Of a stretch of DNA of 64,000 bases, positions 48,665 to 59,796 are shown in pieces. Origin of the DNA: Ceratotherium simum simum (lineage: Eukaryota > Chordata > Mammalia > Perissodactyla > Rhinocerotidae). The position numbers and the translations under genes were made by a program. The notes under the pieces are model-generated. The model was not told the origin of the DNA. It saw only the letters and a list, made by a program, of their open reading frames with translations, and did not search any database. The stretch covers positions 488,759 to 552,758 of the forward strand of contig NW_004454210.1 of the NCBI RefSeq assembly GCF_000283155.1. The letters run 5' to 3'. Each line of letters starts with the position of its first letter. Positions within the stretch are counted from its first letter, which is position 1.

Positions 48665-49315
48665 ATCATCTTAACCATTTTTAAGCATACAGTTCAGTAG
48701 TGTTAAGTATATTCACATTGTTGTACAACAGATCTCTAGAACATCTTCACCTTGTAACACTGAAACTGTATACCCACTAAACACTAATTCTCCTTCCCCT
48801 CTTTCTCCAGCCCTTGGCAACCACTTTTCTAATTTATGTTTCCATGATTTCGACCACTTTAGATACTTCATATAAGTGGAATATACAGTATTTGTCCTTT
48901 TGTGACTGGCTTATTTCACTTAGCACAATGTCCTTGAGGTTCATCTATGTTGTAGTACGTGACAAGATTTTCTTCTTTTTAAGGCTGCATAATATTCTAT
49001 TGTATGTATATAACACATTTTCTTTATCTATTCATCTGTTGATTGACATTTTGGTTGTTTCCATATCTTGATTATTGTGAATAATGCTGAGATGAACATG
49101 AGTATGCAGATATCTTCTGAGATCCTGCTTTGAATTCTTTTGGATATATACTCAGAAGTGGGATTGCTGGATCATATGGTAATTCTATTTTTAATTTTCT
49201 GAGGAACTTTTATACTATTTTCCATAATGGCTGCATCATTTTATATTCCTGCCAACAGTGCACAAGGGTTCCAATTTCTCTGTATACTTGCCAACAATTA
49301 TTTTGTTTCTTTTTC

Positions 49316-49511
49316 TTTTTTTTTTTGGTGAGGAAGATTGGCCCTGAGCTAACATCTGTGCCCATCTTCCTCTACTTTTTGTACATGTGATGCCGCCACA
49401 GCATGGCTTGATGAGTGGTATATAGGTCCACGCCCAGGATCCAAACATATGAACCCTGGGCTGCCGAAGCAGAGCACATGAACTTAACCACTACACCACT
49501 GGGCCAGCCCC
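49316..49511 (-). mobile_element. ERE-type SINE, antisense
   Basis: Poly-T, then gtgaggaagattggccctga, to ccactgggccagcccc. Similar attttgtttctttt and attttctgttctttt flanks. Confidence 0.94.
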
Positions 49512-50130
49512 TATTTTCTGTTCTTTTGACAGTGGCCATCCTAATGGGTGTGAAGTGGTATCTCATTGTGGTTTTGCTTGCCTTTCTCTGATGATTAGTG
49601 ACATTGAGCATCTTTTCATAAGCTTGTTGGACATTCATATATCTTCTTAGGAGAACTGTCTATTTAAGGGCTTTGCCCCTTTTTAAACTGGGTTTCTTTG
49701 TTATTGTTGAGTAACAGAAGTTCTATATATAATCTGGATATTAACCACTTATCATGATTTGCAAATATTTTCTCCCATTCCATAGGCTGCCTTTCCACTC
49801 TGTTGATTGTATCCTTTGATGCAGTTTTTAATTTTGATGTAGTATAATTTACTTATTTTTGCTTTTGCTGCTTGTGCTTTTTGTGTCATATCCAGGAAAT
49901 CATTGCCAAATCCAATGTCATAAAGCTTTTCCCCTGTTTTCTACTAAGAGTTTTATAAATTTAGCTCTTAGGTTTAGATCTTTGATCTAATATTTGAGTT
50001 AATATTTGTATATAGTAAAAGGTGTGGTCTAACTCCATTCTTTTGAAAGTGGATATACAGTTTTCCAACACCATTTGTTGAAGAGACTGTTCTTTTCCCA
50101 CTGTGTAGTCTTGGTACCCTTGTGGAAATC

Positions 50131-50798
50131 ATTTATCTTATACATCTTATCTTATCTTGATCTAAGCAGCAGCACCTGGACTATTTTCAAAATACAATAT
50201 GGATAGATCAGCTCCTTGACTCCTCTCTTTCTTTATCTGGGTACTGTTCTATCTTCCTCTAAGAGGTAAAGTTTGATAGCTAGGTAGTAATGGCTTATGT
50301 CCTATATGCTTTCCTTTTGTGTTAGAAAAAGGGGGCCATGGGTAAACATAAATAGATTTGATCTTGGCTCTTTCTTACTGTAATTTTTTAAGTTTGTATT
50401 AAGGCTCTTTCCTTTGTTACAGACAAATGCCTTTAAACATTTAGGTTTTAGTTTTTTTAAAAAACTTTAGTTTTTAGATTTTCCCCTGTTTCAGTAGTGA
50501 GACATGATACTTAACTTCTAATACTATCACCTTAGGTATTTATTTGTAATCCTATTTCTAAGTTGCCAATGTCTTTTCCCAGAAATAATGATTATTTTAC
50601 AAATCAATATGTACATCCACACAGACAAAGTAGCACTGAAGTGATTTGCATAAGAAAGCAAAAAAAAAAAAAAAGAAAAAAATGGATCTCTGTTTAAATT
50701 GTGAGGCTATATTCTCATCAGAATGAAATGGACCCACAAGACACAGGCATGCATTCTCTCCCTCTCTCTCTCACACACACACAGACCAATCCCATTAC
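50131..50798. other. Intron 15 sequence beside exon 15
   Basis: Mostly without recognisable elements. A CT/CA-rich simple tract lies at 50753-50783, just inside the intron from the exon 15 donor. Confidence 0.4.
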
Positions 50799-50969
50799 CT
50801 GCAATGTTTATCTGCAAAGATTCTTTATCTTCTGACCAGGCTTCCTTAGGAACTTCCCTCTTACTAGGGATCTCCTCTTTCTGTTTAATGGCTTTAGTGC
50901 CTGGTAGGCTTTCAACCTTTGTGTCTTGTAGTTGAGCTGAGTGTTCTGCAGCAGCAGCATCACTGGAAC
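50799..50969 (-). CDS. ALMS1: ALMS1 exon 15 (partial CDS)
   Basis: The exon is 171 nt, phase 1 to phase 1. The acceptor is ctctgtaag before GTTCCAGTGATG, and the donor is GCAG followed by gtaatg. It contributes 56 full codons. It opens with SSDAAAAEHSAQ, a short alanine run, then has the core QKEEIPSKREVPKEAW near residues 29-44 and ends KESLQINIA. It is the third member of the exon family formed with exons 13 and 14, and keeps the ancestral acceptor position. The segment is charged and probably disordered. The donor is preceded by a CT/CA-rich stretch in the intron at 50753-50783. Confidence 0.9.
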
Positions 50970-51029
50970 CTTACAGAGGGAAATTAACACAGTATCCAGA
51001 CAGAAAGGTGACAAAAAATATTTTAAAAT

Positions 51030-51660
51030 ACCTCTCAAGCACATACTATGTAAAAGGCATTGTTACTGGTGTTGAAGAAAAAATAAAAAGATCAATCAGA
51101 AATGTGTTTAGAAACTGCTGATCTAAACTGGAGTTAAAAAAACATGTACAAGATAGATGTCATACAAAGTCCAAGAATTACACCATAAGAGAAAGACAGA
51201 TAAAAACATATAAATACTCAAAGGAGAGGAACTACTTCCAGCTAGGAGGATCATGGAAGAACTCTGGAGTAAAGTAGCAACTGATTTGGGTGTTAGCAGA
51301 CAGCTAAGCTAGGATACACATTGAGATGGAAAGAGAAAGGCATTTTAGGTAAAGGTGACTACATAAGAAAAGAATGGAGTCAGGAAAGCAACTGAACATC
51401 TAAGAAATAGAGCAAGTATATGGTTTATTTTATTATAGAATTTATAAGGAAAAGAGGTAAAAACTAGCATTTGAAAAGTTGTTTGGGAGCCAATTCTACT
51501 GTTCTGAAAGACTATGCTAAGAGAGTTTAGATTTTAATCTTAAGGGCAATGAAAACTTTTTGATCAGGAGATTAACATGATCAAAATTGTTTCTGGAACA
51601 TTCATTTAGCAACAGAAAACAGGGAGGTAAAATTTTGAAATGTTGTCCAGATACAACATA
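51030..51660 (-). mobile_element. L2 LINE fragment upstream of exon 15
   Basis: The plus strand begins aagcacatactatgtaaaag (complement of the L2 3' end), then aaaggcattttaggtaaagg and tttagattttaatcttaagg. It starts about 60 bases from the acceptor. Collinear with 61460-62095. Confidence 0.7.
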
Positions 51661-51689
51661 ACTTTTGAAAAAAGCATTACACAAAACAA

Positions 51690-52165
51690 GAGAAGTGGCT
51701 AATTATGCTCCCAGAGCCTACCTGCTGTCCTCTGAAATCCACTTTCCTTTTCCTCTAAAATAGAATCCTAACTTAGATGGGCATATAGTTACCAGAATAA
51801 AGATTATATTTCCCAGCCTCCCTGGCAACATAGCTTGGTGTGACCATGTGACTAAGTCTGGTCAATAGGATGGAAGGGGAATGTACATGTAACTTTTGAG
51901 AAGTATTTAAAGGAAGGAATATGCTTTTTTCCTTCCCTTTTTTCTTTCTCCTAGCTGGAATATGGGCCTGATGGCTACAGCATGAGAATGGAGGCTAAAA
52001 ATGTTGGAGCAACAGGGTAGAAAGAGCTTTGCTCCCTGATACTCTTGAGTACATCAATCCTAGATATCTACCTCTGGATTTTTACAAGAGAAATAATTTC
52101 CTGTCTTCTTTAAGCCAATGGTATTTCGTTTTTGTTTTCATTTCTCAGCACAAAAACTAATCCTA
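51690..52165 (+). mobile_element. LTR-like old repeat
   Basis: Contains gtgtgaccatgtgactaagt, atgtaacttttgagaagtat and near the end ttctttaagccaatggta. I recognise these as a common mammalian LTR-type repeat, probably MaLR-related. It interrupts the duplicated intron unit at a point where 35870-35940 has no counterpart. Confidence 0.4.
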
Positions 52166-52352
52166 ACTTCAACACAGCCGTTTTTAATCAGCACAGTCCC
52201 ACTGAAGTAAATTAGCTGGATAGGTAGTTAGGAAGTAAAAAAGCTGAATCCCTAAAGAACAAAGTCTCATTTATGTACAACAATGGTATTAGAGAGCCAG
52301 CAACTCATGGCACTGAATTTTTTTATCAGCAGAGTTTTAAAAAGTCCATTAT

Positions 52353-52642
52353 GGGGCCGGCCCTGTGGCTTAGCGGTTAAGTGCGTGCGCTCCGCTACTG
52401 GCGGCCCGGGTTCGGATCCCGGGCGCACCGACGCACGGCTTCTCCGGCCATGCTGAGGCCGTGTCCCACATACAGCAACTAGAAGGATGTGCAACTATGA
52501 CATACAGCTATCTACTGGGGCTTTGGGGAGAAAAAAGAGGAGGACTGGCAATAGATGTTAGCTCAGAGCCGGTCTTCCTCAGCAAAAAGATGATTGGCAT
52601 GCATGTTAGCTCAGGGCTGATCTTCCTCACAAAAAAAAAAAA
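52353..52642 (+). mobile_element. ERE-type SINE, long form, sense, in intron 14
   Basis: ggggccggccctgtggctta to cttcctcac plus poly-A. aaaagtccattatg flanks both ends exactly. Confidence 0.97.
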
Positions 52643-52907
52643 AAAAGTCCATTATGTAAATTTCTGGCAATGAGTTTAATTTGTGTACTGTATTCACAAA
52701 GTTCTCCAGAAATGTCTCAAAGAGCTTTAAAAATGTTAATTTTACCTGCCACTGTATACCAAAAATTGCAGCTAAAATCCTCCTTCACATATGAGCAAGA
52801 TAGAGGATGACTGAATAGAGCAAAAAGAGAATAGAGAATACTCTTCTGTTTATACTCATTTTAGAAGGCCAGAAGAAAATAATATGCAAATAATCCAGTT
52901 CAGCTAC

Positions 52908-53045
52908 CTGCAGTGTCTTTCTGCAAAGATTCTTTCTCTTCAGGTCGGGCAGCCTCAGCCACTGCTCTTTTACTGTAGATCTCTTTTTTCTGATTTTTGT
53001 CTGAGAGGTTGTCATCCCCAGTGATGGGAACTTGAACTTGGGCAT
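52908..53045 (-). CDS. ALMS1: ALMS1 exon 14 (partial CDS)
   Basis: The exon is 138 nt, phase 1 to phase 1. I place the acceptor at atttttccag before ATGCCCAAG, and the donor at GCAG followed by gtagct. It contributes 45 full codons: AQVQVPITGDDNLSD at the start, core KKEIYSKRAVAEA near residues 20-32, and KESLQKDTA at the end. The reading frame stays open a further 24 bases upstream, and that stretch resembles the start of exon 13. However, it is preceded by GG rather than AG (53071-53070), so splicing there is not expected. The start chosen here also gives the residue order I recall for human ALMS1. Hydrophilic, no catalytic motif. Confidence 0.88.
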
Positions 53046-53159
53046 CTGGAAAAATGACATCATTTGATCCCACAAAGAAGGGAAAGATAAACACAATAGG
53101 CAAGTAACCCCCCAGTGCCCCGCCAAAAACAAAAACAAAACCCCAAACTTCATATTAGG

Positions 53160-53215
53160 AAAAAAGCACCTCTTAGGCCTCATCATGTAAAAGCTGTGAC
53201 AGTTATGGTGAGTTT
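53160..53215 (-). mobile_element. L2 remnant upstream of exon 14
   Basis: cctcttaggcctcatcatgt followed by aaaagctgtgacagttatgg aligns with the start of the L2 pieces upstream of exons 13 and 15. The rest of the element is missing here. Confidence 0.45.
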
Positions 53216-53895
53216 ATAACATGAATTGGAAAGCTTTCTGTATTTTTCTGTGGACAGCAATGGTTTAAATAAAATACCACTTTAGATAAAATCTGTTCTT
53301 TGCTGGTTTGATGCAGCAGTAAAAAAAAATGTCTAATCAGGTATCTTTTTTAAAGTAAAAAAATAGATTTGAACAACTCTTTAAAGTTCTTTGGCCTATT
53401 CAAAGTTTTTATCACTTATGAAGCCAATTTTGATATTTCATATAATTCTAGAAAAGCATCTATATCATCTAGATTTTATATATAATACTCATATAATTTT
53501 TAAAAATCTGAAGTTATATCCATCCTTTTAAGCTTGTCTAATACTTTCTATTTCCTTTCTGTTTTTCTTGGTCATACTTGCTAGAGATTTACCTATCTTA
53601 CTGGTATTTTTTAATCAGCTCTTTTCTTTTTTATCATATAAGAAAACTCAGGTGCAAAACGGTACATTAGTAAATACATTAAAAATTACCAATACAACAA
53701 CTAGGATAATGGTCATCAAACAGTTAATAATGGTTATATATTTTGACAACGGGTAGACAAGAGATTCATTTCCTATCTCTAAGTATGAATATTTTTCAAC
53801 AAAGAAATCAGAAAGGCAATAGAGATTACTAAAAACATAACATAGTGAACACCAATGTGTCTATCACAGAGCTTAAGAAATAAAGCGTTATGGAC
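53216..53895. other. AT-rich intron 13 sequence
   Basis: No gene or clear repeat recognised. Confidence 0.35.
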
Positions 53896-55085
53896 ATGAT
53901 TCCCTGTGTAAAGCCTCAATGATGCCATTCTCTCTTTTCAGTAGCAACCTTTATACTGAACTTTGAGTTTATCAATCTCAAGGATGTTTTTGAATTTTTT
54001 ACTATATTGCATGTATTAATTAACAATGCACAGAATTGTTTTGCATGTCTTTAAACTTTACATAAAAGGTATAAACTCTTGTACCTTTAAGCAACAAGCC
54101 TTTTTCACTCAGTATTATGATTTGGGGACTTACTCGTATTAAAATATGTGGCTCTAATTAACTGATTCTCAAGGTTATGTAGTATTCTATTGAATTAATC
54201 TATCAGTTCACCTGTTGATCCAACTTTAAGCTATTTCCAATTTTTTAATATTAAAAAGCATTACAGCGAACATTACTGTAAAATTTCTTTGCAGGCTGTG
54301 TGAGTTGCAAGTATCTTCTCTCAGTCTGTCTTGTCTTTTAATTATTTAGGATGTCTTTTGATGCACAAATATTTTCATTTTAATAATATCACATTTATTT
54401 TCTTTTTCCTTTATGGGCTGTGCTTTGTGTGTCTTGTTTAAGAAATTCTTCATTATCTCATGGTCATAAGAATAGTCATCTAAATTCTAAAAGTTTCCAA
54501 GTCTTCCATTTACATTAATATGGATTACATTTTTGTTTAGTATGCAGTAGGAATCTTTGATTTTATTTTTTCCTACATATATAATCAGTGGCCCCAACAC
54601 TACTGAATAGTTCATCCGTTCTCCATGGATTATTAATGCCATCTCTGTCATATATTAATTTTTCACATTGATGGGTATGTTTCTGGGTCACCATTCTGTT
54701 CCATTCTGAACTGGATTATTTACATATTATTTTTCTTTGCTTATTCCTTTGCAAATGATGTCTTAAATAAGCTACATACAAAATAAGTCGTAATGTCTGG
54801 TATGGCAAGTTCCCTTACCTTATTCTTTAAATATACTTTTGATTTCCCATAAAAATTTTAAAATCAGCCCGTCAAGTTCCATGAAAAATTCTACTGGAAT
54901 TTTGAGCAGCAATGCATTGAATTTAGAAATTAATTTGGTGAGAATTGACATCTTTAATATATTATTAGTATTGTATATCACTCTAATATTTAGGTCTTCT
55001 TTAACATATTTCAATGAAGCTTTATAATTTTCTCTACAATAGTCTTGCATGTCCTTGGTTAGATTCATTTCTAAGTATCTTATTT
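53896..55085 (-). mobile_element. Old LINE-1, antisense
   Basis: Reverse complement of L1 3' UTR and late ORF2 in order (agcattacagcgaacattac, then aagtcttccatttacattaa, then tcaagttccatgaaaaattc). Confidence 0.6.
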
Positions 55086-55371
55086 TTTGTTTTTTAAAAA
55101 AATATTTTTTTACTACGTAGCAGAAAACATGTACAAAAAAATGCATAAACATAGAGCTCAGTGAGTTGTCAAAAAGTGAACATGTACCCAGGTCAAAAAT
55201 AAAATCTAGCTAGAAGCCTATATGCTCCTTCCTTCTTTCTTCCAATCTCCACTAGGCTGAGGGTAACACTAACCTGATTTTAAATACAACAAATTAGTTA
55301 CGAATATTTATGAACGTTATATAAATGGAATAATAGCACATACTCTTTTATGTCTTGCTTTCTTCTCTTTT

Positions 55372-55437
55372 TTTGTAAGATTCATTAAGTGCTGTAACAT
55401 TATATTTGTAAGATTCATTAAGTGCTGTAACATATAT
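55372..55437 (+). repeat. 33-bp tandem duplication
   Basis: tttgtaagattcattaagtg and the following gctgtaacat occur twice, at 55372 and 55405, differing only at the unit end. Confidence 0.93.
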
Positions 55438-56239
55438 TTATCCTTCATTCATTCTCATTCTCGTTAGTATTCACTAATGTTAATACGCCCCAATTTATCC
55501 ATTCTACTGGAAAAATAATGGGCATCTGAGTAGTTTCCAGTTTGGAGCTATTACAAATACTGCTGTAAAAAATATTTGTGTGTGTCTCTTGGTGCTCGTG
55601 TACATCCTTTTCCGTTGAGTAGATAGTCAGAAGCAGAACTGGTAGGTTATAGGTTATGCTTGTGTGTAACTTAGGAGATAACAGCAAACTGCTTTCCAAA
55701 GTCACTTTACCAATTTACATTCTCACCAGCAGTGAATGAGTACTGCTTGCTCTACATTCTTACCAACATAGTATTATCTTTTTCATTTCTGCTATTCCAG
55801 TGGGTATGCAGAGATATCTTATTGTGGTTTTAATTTACATTTCCCTACTAATTAATTAAGTTGAATATTTTGCATATGTTCACAGGCTACTGGATATTAT
55901 CTTTTATAAAGTACCTATTCAAGTCTTTTGCTCATTTTTTAATTGGGCTGACTACCTTTTTCATATTGATTTTTAAGAGTTCTTTTTATATTCTGGACAT
56001 AAGTCCTTTGTGAGATGTATGTACTGCAAATATCTTCCCCACTCTGTGGCTTGCCTTTTACTCTCTTTTTTGGTGTTCATAATTAATACAATTTCTTAAT
56101 TTAATGTGCCATGTTTGTCAATATTTTCCTGTACGGCCACTGTGGAGTATTTTGGGGGGAGGGGATCCAATTTAATGAATCTTTCCTATTCTAAAATTAT
56201 GAAGACATATTCCTCTGTAGTTTCTTATATAGAAGATTG

Positions 56240-56281
<42 letters not shown>
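56240..56281 (+). repeat. (TCTA)n microsatellite
   Basis: About ten uninterrupted TCTA units; a likely polymorphic marker. Confidence 0.97.
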
Positions 56282-56888
56282 GCCTTTCATATTTAGATCT
56301 ACAATGCATATGGAATTGATTTTGGTGTATAGTATGAGGTAGGGGGTCAACACTTTTTTACTTCTAATATGAATATCCAATTTACGTAGCATCATTTTAC
56401 TGAAAAGATCATCCTTTCCCCCACTCTATTGCAGTGGTACTTTTTCCATAAATCAGGTGTCCATATATGTGTGAATCTGTTTCTAGAATATTCTCTTCTA
56501 TAGTCAGTCTGTTACCACACCGTCTTAGTTACTATGGCTTTATAATAAATCTTGATGTCTGATAGTGTAAATCCTCTAGAGTTGTTCTTTTTCAAGATTG
56601 CCTTGGCTATACTTGGCATTCTGTATTTCCCTATCAATTTTACAATAAGCTTGCTAACTTCTGGGAAAAAAACCTGCTGGAATTTTCATTGGATCTTTCT
56701 TACTTTTTATTGTTTATATTTAAGGGTATAACTTTACCACTAAATATCACTTTGGCTATCTACTATAAATTTTGACATAATAACTTTGTTATTATTTAGT
56801 TTTAAATATGTTATAACTTCCAATATGACTTTAACTTCTGTGTTACTTAAAATTATATTTTTGAATTTTTGAATATGTGGATGGTATA

Positions 56889-57312
56889 TTAGCTTCCTAG
56901 GGCTGCCATAACAAATTACTGCAAACTGGGCAGCTTAAAACAAAATAAATTTATTCTCTCACACATCTGGAGGCTAGAAATCTTAAACCAAGGTGTCAGC
57001 AGGGCCATGCTCCCTCAAAAGGCTCTGGGGGAAAATCCTCCCTTGTCTCTTCCCTCTTCTAATGACCCCTGGTGTTTCCCGGCTTGGGGCAGCTTAACTC
57101 CAATCTCTGCTTCTGTCTTCACATGGCCTCCTCTCCTGTTTTTATAAGTACACCAGTCACTGGATTTAAGGCCCACCCTAATCCAGGATGATTTAGTTTG
57201 GAGATCCTCAACTAAGTACATCTGCAAAGACTCTATTTCCAAATAAGGTCACATTCTGAAGTTCCGAGTGGACGCGAATTTTGGGGGTACACTATTCAAC
57301 CCATTACACATG
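56889..57312 (-). mobile_element. MaLR/ERVL-type solo LTR, antisense
   Basis: Plus strand starts tattagcttcctagggctgc and ends aagactctatttccaaataa, then a stretch ending attcaacccattaca. It is the reverse complement of a common mammalian LTR, with ataaatttattctctcacac near its 3' side. Sits inside an antisense L1. Exact subfamily not assigned. Confidence 0.65.
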
Positions 57313-57858
57313 GATTTTTGTTTCATTTTGTTATTTTATATTCTTATTGTTGAGTTCTAATTTGGCTACACTGTGGTCAGAGAAGCTGATCAGTTTGAAA
57401 ATCAATACTTTGAAACAAACAATTTTATCAATTTTTCTCAGTGTTCTGTGTGTTTAAAAATTGCAAAGTTCTCTATAAAAAGTCAAACTTTTATAATTTG
57501 TTGGTCAAATCTTCTCTAACATTATTTTTATTTCCTGGTCTCTCAGTTTCCGACAGATATGTGTGTTCAATTTACCTATATAGTCCTGTCATTTTTCCTG
57601 CATATAAGTTTGAGTATATGCGAATAAGCTCATAATTTTATCTTGGGGTGCATTTGATCCTTTTGTTACTGTGAGGTAAACTGTTTTATCTATATTAATA
57701 TTTTTTGGCTTTGAATTCTATTTTGTCAATATTAACATCACTCATTAGCTTTTCTTTGGTTAATATTTGCCAAATATATCTTTTTCCATCTTTTTACTTT
57801 TCGGAGAGGTGACAAATAAATTGTAATTTAATCAAAGTAACATATACACATGGTTTTT

Positions 57859-58096
57859 ATTTATTTATTTATTTTTTTGACGAGGAAGATTGTCCTGAGT
57901 TAACATCTGTTGCCTGTCTTCCTTTTTTTGCTGAGGAAGATTGGCTGAGAGCTAACATCTGTGCCCATCTTCCTCTATTTTTCTGTACGTTGGATGCCGC
58001 CTCAGCGCAGCCGGATTAGCAGTGTGTAGGTTCACACCCAGGATCTGAACCTGCAGAGCACACGAACTTAACCACTACGCCACCAGGCCGGCCCCC
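57859..58096 (-). mobile_element. ERE-type SINE, antisense
   Basis: gacgaggaagattgtcctga to ccaccaggccggccccc. tacacatggttttta is repeated exactly at 57844-57858 and 58097-58111. Confidence 0.96.
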
Positions 58097-58111
58097 TACA
58101 CATGGTTTTTA

Positions 58112-59200
58112 AAGTCAAATCGTTTCATGAGACTTAAACAGAAATTAGCAATTCCCTGACCCATCTCACTCAAATCCTCAGTTTTTAAATGCCACCAATT
58201 CCTTTAGCTGTTTCTTCTGGTATCGATATCCTTATTTCCAAATAACATGCTTTACATTGCCGTATCCTTTTTAGTTCCAGAAATTATCTATTGATTTCTA
58301 TCTTTGATCAATGGATTTATTTTTTACAAAAACTCTCCTGTCACACACATATCCCCTCATCCAATCTTCTGAAAAGTTTTAGCCCTATATTAATATTCAG
58401 TGTTTATATGTTATGTAAATAGTTGCCACAGTGATTAAATCAATAATCAGTTAAATCAATATTCAGTGTTTATATGATTGTGTCATGTTTCTATTATTTA
58501 CAGTTAAGCCAACCAGTATATTTTGATCACATTTATTTTCTTTTACAAACTTTTGCTTTTCCTGAAGAGTTACTAATTGCCTTATTTTTGCATTTGCTAA
58601 GTTTCTATGTACCAATCCCTACTTTATCCTTATAGATGTAAAGAGAAGTGAAACCCTCTTCTAAATATAGTCTACTACATAAAGTATTCTACTAATTGAC
58701 TTTTTTCTTGCAGTCCTCAATCTGAATTTGTTCTAGATCTTCTGTACCACTGTTGCAATGGGAATTCCTTTCCCCTCTCCCCTGTGTTGGCCCCATTTCC
58801 TCAATCCTATGTTTTCCTTTTTTTAAAAAAATGTAAATCTACTCTCTTGTTTCAGTGAAATAATTTTCCCTCAGAATTTCAAGGCATTACTCCTTTGGTT
58901 CTAGCACCATGTACTGCTTTTGAAAAGCTTGATGTCAGTCTGATTTCTATTTCTTTATATGGGACCTGTTTTCTTTTTGGAAGCTTTAAGAATCTCTTTT
59001 CTTCCCAGCGCTTTGAAATTTCAAGGTCATGTGCCTTGGTGTGGATTTTTTATGTACATGACAGTTCCTTTTAATATAGAAATTCATATCCTTCAGTTCT
59101 GGGATTTATTCCTATACTAGTCCTTTGATTCCTTCTTTTCTATCTTCTCTGTTGTCTCTATGGAACACCTGATTTTTGATGTTGAAGCTTTTGGGCCAGT
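58112..59200. other. Intron 13 sequence, possibly decayed antisense LINE
   Basis: The T-rich part at about 58860-59190 resembles antisense 5' sequence of old L1 elements. No exon seen. Confidence 0.35.
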
Positions 59201-59218
59201 CTTGAATTTTCTTTTTCT

Positions 59219-59416
59219 TTTTCTTTTTTTTTTTTTGTGAGGAAGATCAGCCCTGGGCTAACATCCATGCCCATCTTCCTCCACTTTATACAGGATGCCG
59301 CCACAGCATGGCTTGACAAACGGTGCATCGGTGCCTGCTCAGGATCCGAACCAGCGAACCCCAGGCCACTGCAGTGGAGCGCGCGCACTTAACCGCTTGT
59401 GCCACCGGGCTGGCCC
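59219..59416 (-). mobile_element. ERE-type SINE, antisense
   Basis: Poly-T, then gtgaggaagatcagccctgg, to ccaccgggctggcccc. cttgaattttctt flanks both sides. Confidence 0.96.
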
Positions 59417-59763
59417 CTTGAATTTTCTTATTTTCTTTCCTTTCCCTTCTTTTTATGTTCTATTTTCTAAGAGATTTTATATTCCAATCCTTCCACTGAG
59501 ATTTTTATTTCACATACTTTATGGGCTCATTTAGCTATTATGTATTGGGTTATTATTTGGTTTCCCTAGGCAGGCATCCTCACCTCTATCCTTTTTAATA
59601 CTTTAAGACAGGTTCTGAGGCTGGGCTTCTCTCAGGGTGAAATGACCACGTAGGATTAAGCCAGAAAGAGGGCTTTTCCTTAGAAGTAAAATTTGGTAAC
59701 AACTTTTACAATATTATTACAATTTTACAATATTACAACGTAACGACAGTAACAGTAACAGTA

Positions 59764-59796
59764 GACCCCCATAACAGATGGAAGGTTATGGGGGTC
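59764..59796. repeat. Perfect 12-bp inverted repeat
   Basis: gacccccataac, a 9-base loop, then gttatgggggtc. No mismatch. Located in intron 13, not near a splice site. Confidence 0.9.

Larger units (their letters stand above)
47996..50130 (-). mobile_element. LINE-1 3' half, antisense, with three SINE insertions
   Basis: Reverse complement of an L1 3' end starting at ttattgtggtaaaaaacaca and running through tgtgactggcttatttcact to ccaacaccatttgttgaaga. Interrupted by the SINEs at 48024, 48421 and 49316. Defective. Confidence 0.85.
55090..57800 (-). mobile_element. Second old LINE-1, antisense, split by an LTR
   Basis: Antisense 3' UTR to ORF2 order, with cattctcaccagcagtgaat, ggcttgccttttactctctt and ttgccttggctatacttggc. 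Interrupted by the LTR at 56889-57312 and continuing to about 57800. Confidence 0.6.

Noticed and set aside
52908..53069. Exon 14 starting at 53069
   Set aside because: The frame is open and similar to exon 13, but the preceding dinucleotide is GG. The first usable AG is 24 bases further on and gives the residue order I recall for ALMS1.
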